A DNA stretch of 5,969 nucleotides from NCBI GenBank assembly GCA_036401055.1, contig DASWWC010000262.1, positions 1 to 5,969 of the forward strand, in the 5' to 3' direction. The first letter of the stretch is position 1; every line of letters begins with the position of its first letter. The position numbers were made by a program, and so were the translations under genes. This document shows positions 4,815-5,969 of this stretch, in pieces. A model generated the notes under the pieces. It did no database searches and was not told the origin of the DNA. It saw only the letters and a list, made by a program, of their open reading frames with translations. Origin of the DNA: Pelomonas sp036401055. Its GTDB lineage: Bacteria; Pseudomonadota; Gammaproteobacteria; Burkholderiales; Burkholderiaceae_C.

Positions 4815-5969
4815 GCGGTCCGCAACCCGATCTCGAACACCACGCCGTCCTCCACATTGCGGGCGGCGATGCTGCCGCCCATCTTGGCCAGGTAGGTCTT
4901 GGCGACGAACAGGCCCTGGCCGCGCCGCTGGCCGCCTTCGGGCTCGGCGTCGCTGACGCCGTAGTCGAAGATGCGCGCGAGCTGGTCGTCGTGGATGTGT
5001 GGGCCCTGATTGTGGATGTCCACCAGGACCAGCTCGCCGTCCGCACGCAGCGTCAGGGTGACGGGCGTGCCCGGCCTGCGGTGGCGGTCGGCGTTGCTGA
5101 GCACATGCGTGATGGCGTCTTCCAGCGGGTACTCGTCGGCCTGCACCCACACCGGTGTCGGCGACGGCGCGTAGCTCACGCCGGCGACGCCGGCATAGAC
5201 CGCGTTGTCGGCCACGCCGCGCAGGAAGGCGTCCAGGTCCAGCCGGGCCACCGCCAGCGTCGCGGCGGCCAGTGCCTCGCTGGGCGAGGCCTGGCCGTAC
5301 AGCACCTTCACGGCCTGCTGCATGCGCTGCACATAGCGGCGGCTGGGGTCGTCTTCCGAGCCATGCAGCAGCATCAGCGACTGCAGCGGCGACATGATCT
5401 CGTGGCCCACCGCATGCCACTGGTCGTGCTCGCGCTCGGCGCGCAGCTGCTCGCGGCGCAGGCTGTCCTTCACCTGCTGCAGCAGGTCGGCGAGGCTGCC
5501 GGCAAGGATGCCCAGTTCGTCCCGGCCGCGCAGGTCGGCCACGTCCAGCGTGCCCAGTTCCGCGTGCTGTCCGTCCGGCTTCTGCAACTGGTGTGACAGC
5601 GCGGCGGCGCGCTTGGTCAGCATGGACACGCGGCGGATCAGGCCGATCTCGATGATGAGCCAGGCCAGCGCGATGGCCGTCAGCATCGCGCCCACCGGCC
5701 AGGCCAGCCGCGCGGCGCTGGCGCTCAAGGAGCGGTCCAGGCCTTGCAGGTCGCCGGTCAGCGCGATGTCGAAGCGGCCGGCCGGCGTGCTCACCGTGTC
5801 GCGCGCCTGCAGCGTGCGCGGCGTGGCCGGCGCGGGCAGGTGCTGGATCAGCGCGGTCAGCGAGGGCGATGGCGGCGTGGCGGTGTCGTCGGCCCCCTGC
5901 AGCAGCGCCACGACGGCGGCACCGCGTGTGATCCTCAGCGTCTCGCCCGGCGCCAGCGTGGCGCCCAGG
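4811..5969 (-). CDS. Membrane sensor histidine kinase, N-terminus beyond window
   Basis: The frame runs without a stop from TAG 4811-4813 to the right edge, giving about 385 residues; the true start is outside. In fragment numbering there is an extracytoplasmic-type stretch to about residue 88, a transmembrane helix at about 90-111 (W-P-V-G-A-M-L-T-A-I-A-L-A-W-L-I-I-E-I), and a linker with HAMP-like character. A DHp helix follows with the phosphoacceptor H189 in HEIMSPLQS (codon 5402-5404). The ATPase domain has an N-box (DAITHVLSNADRH, Asn292), a G1 box (DIHNQGP), an F-like box (IFDYGVS) and a G2 box (GQRRGQGLFVAKTYLAKMGG). It should autophosphorylate on His189 and pass the phosphate to a response regulator, none of which is in view; the regulator may lie to the right. 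The GTG at 5909-5911 is an internal Val codon and not the start. The signal sensed is unknown. Confidence 0.92.
   Translation of the reverse strand, partial: LGATLAPGETLRITRGAAVVALLQGADDTATPPSPSLTALIQHLPAPATPRTLQARDTVSTPAGRFDIALTGDLQGLDRSLSASAARLAWPVGAMLTAIALAWLIIEIGLIRRVSMLTKRAAALSHQLQKPDGQHAELGTLDVADLRGRDELGILAGSLADLLQQVKDSLRREQLRAEREHDQWHAVGHEIMSPLQSLMLLHGSEDDPSRRYVQRMQQAVKVLYGQASPSEALAAATLAVARLDLDAFLRGVADNAVYAGVAGVSYAPSPTPVWVQADEYPLEDAITHVLSNADRHRRPGTPVTLTLRADGELVLVDIHNQGPHIHDDQLARIFDYGVSDAEPEGGQRRGQGLFVAKTYLAKMGGSIAARNVEDGVVFEIGLRTA

Noticed and set aside
4008..5420. 470-residue minus-strand open frame spanning the cupin and the region under the kinase and small plus-strand gene
   Set aside because: Only its last part (from 4394 or 4424) is a cupin. 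The rest is a GC-rich, Arg/Gly/Ala-rich shadow in another frame of the histidine kinase and the 105-aa gene, with no domain.
5909..5911. GTG as the start of the histidine kinase
   Set aside because: The frame continues without a stop to the window edge with protein-like sequence (LRITRGAAVVALLQG), so this is an internal valine codon.

Overview
The window is very GC-rich, gene-dense bacterial DNA. The codon use (strong G/C third positions, many GTG/CTG/GCC/GGC codons) and the protein types suggest a betaproteobacterium of the Burkholderiales. That assignment is inferred from style and not from a marker gene. I see no rRNA, tRNA, CRISPR array, insertion sequence or integration site. Nearly every base is explained by eight protein genes, two of them cut by the window edges.

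Layout, left to right. (1) Positions 1-1754, plus strand: the C-terminal part of a flavin-dependent oxidoreductase with a cysteine-rich tail, followed 2 nt later by a 12-helix MFS transporter. This pair resembles the flavoprotein plus MFS pairs found in arsenic-resistance loci, but the defining ars genes are not in view. (2) Positions 1729-3690: a classical short-chain dehydrogenase on the minus strand and a LysR-type regulator (CrgA-like) on the plus strand, transcribed divergently from a 126-bp intergenic region. That region holds a clear LysR-type dyad (GTCAATG-N9-CATTGAC) and an extra CATTGA half-site 30 bp away. (3) Positions 3700-4394 (or 4424), minus strand: a cupin gene and a small YkgJ-type CxxCxxCC protein, joined by an ATGA stop/start overlap. 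(4) Positions 4497-4814, plus strand: a 105-residue protein I do not recognise. (5) Positions 4811-5969, minus strand: a membrane sensor histidine kinase whose N-terminus lies beyond the right edge.

How they fit together. The oxidoreductase and transporter look like the end of one operon. The dehydrogenase and LysR gene look like a self-contained regulator/target pair. Cupin and YkgJ form a translationally coupled pair. The kinase has no response regulator in view. The genes are packed tail to tail: the MFS and dehydrogenase genes overlap by 26 bp, and the small unknown gene and the kinase share one CTAG palindrome as stop codons on both strands.

No clearly novel system is visible. The best leads are the LysR operator architecture, the metal-thiol-like tail of the flavoprotein, and the unassigned 105-aa gene.
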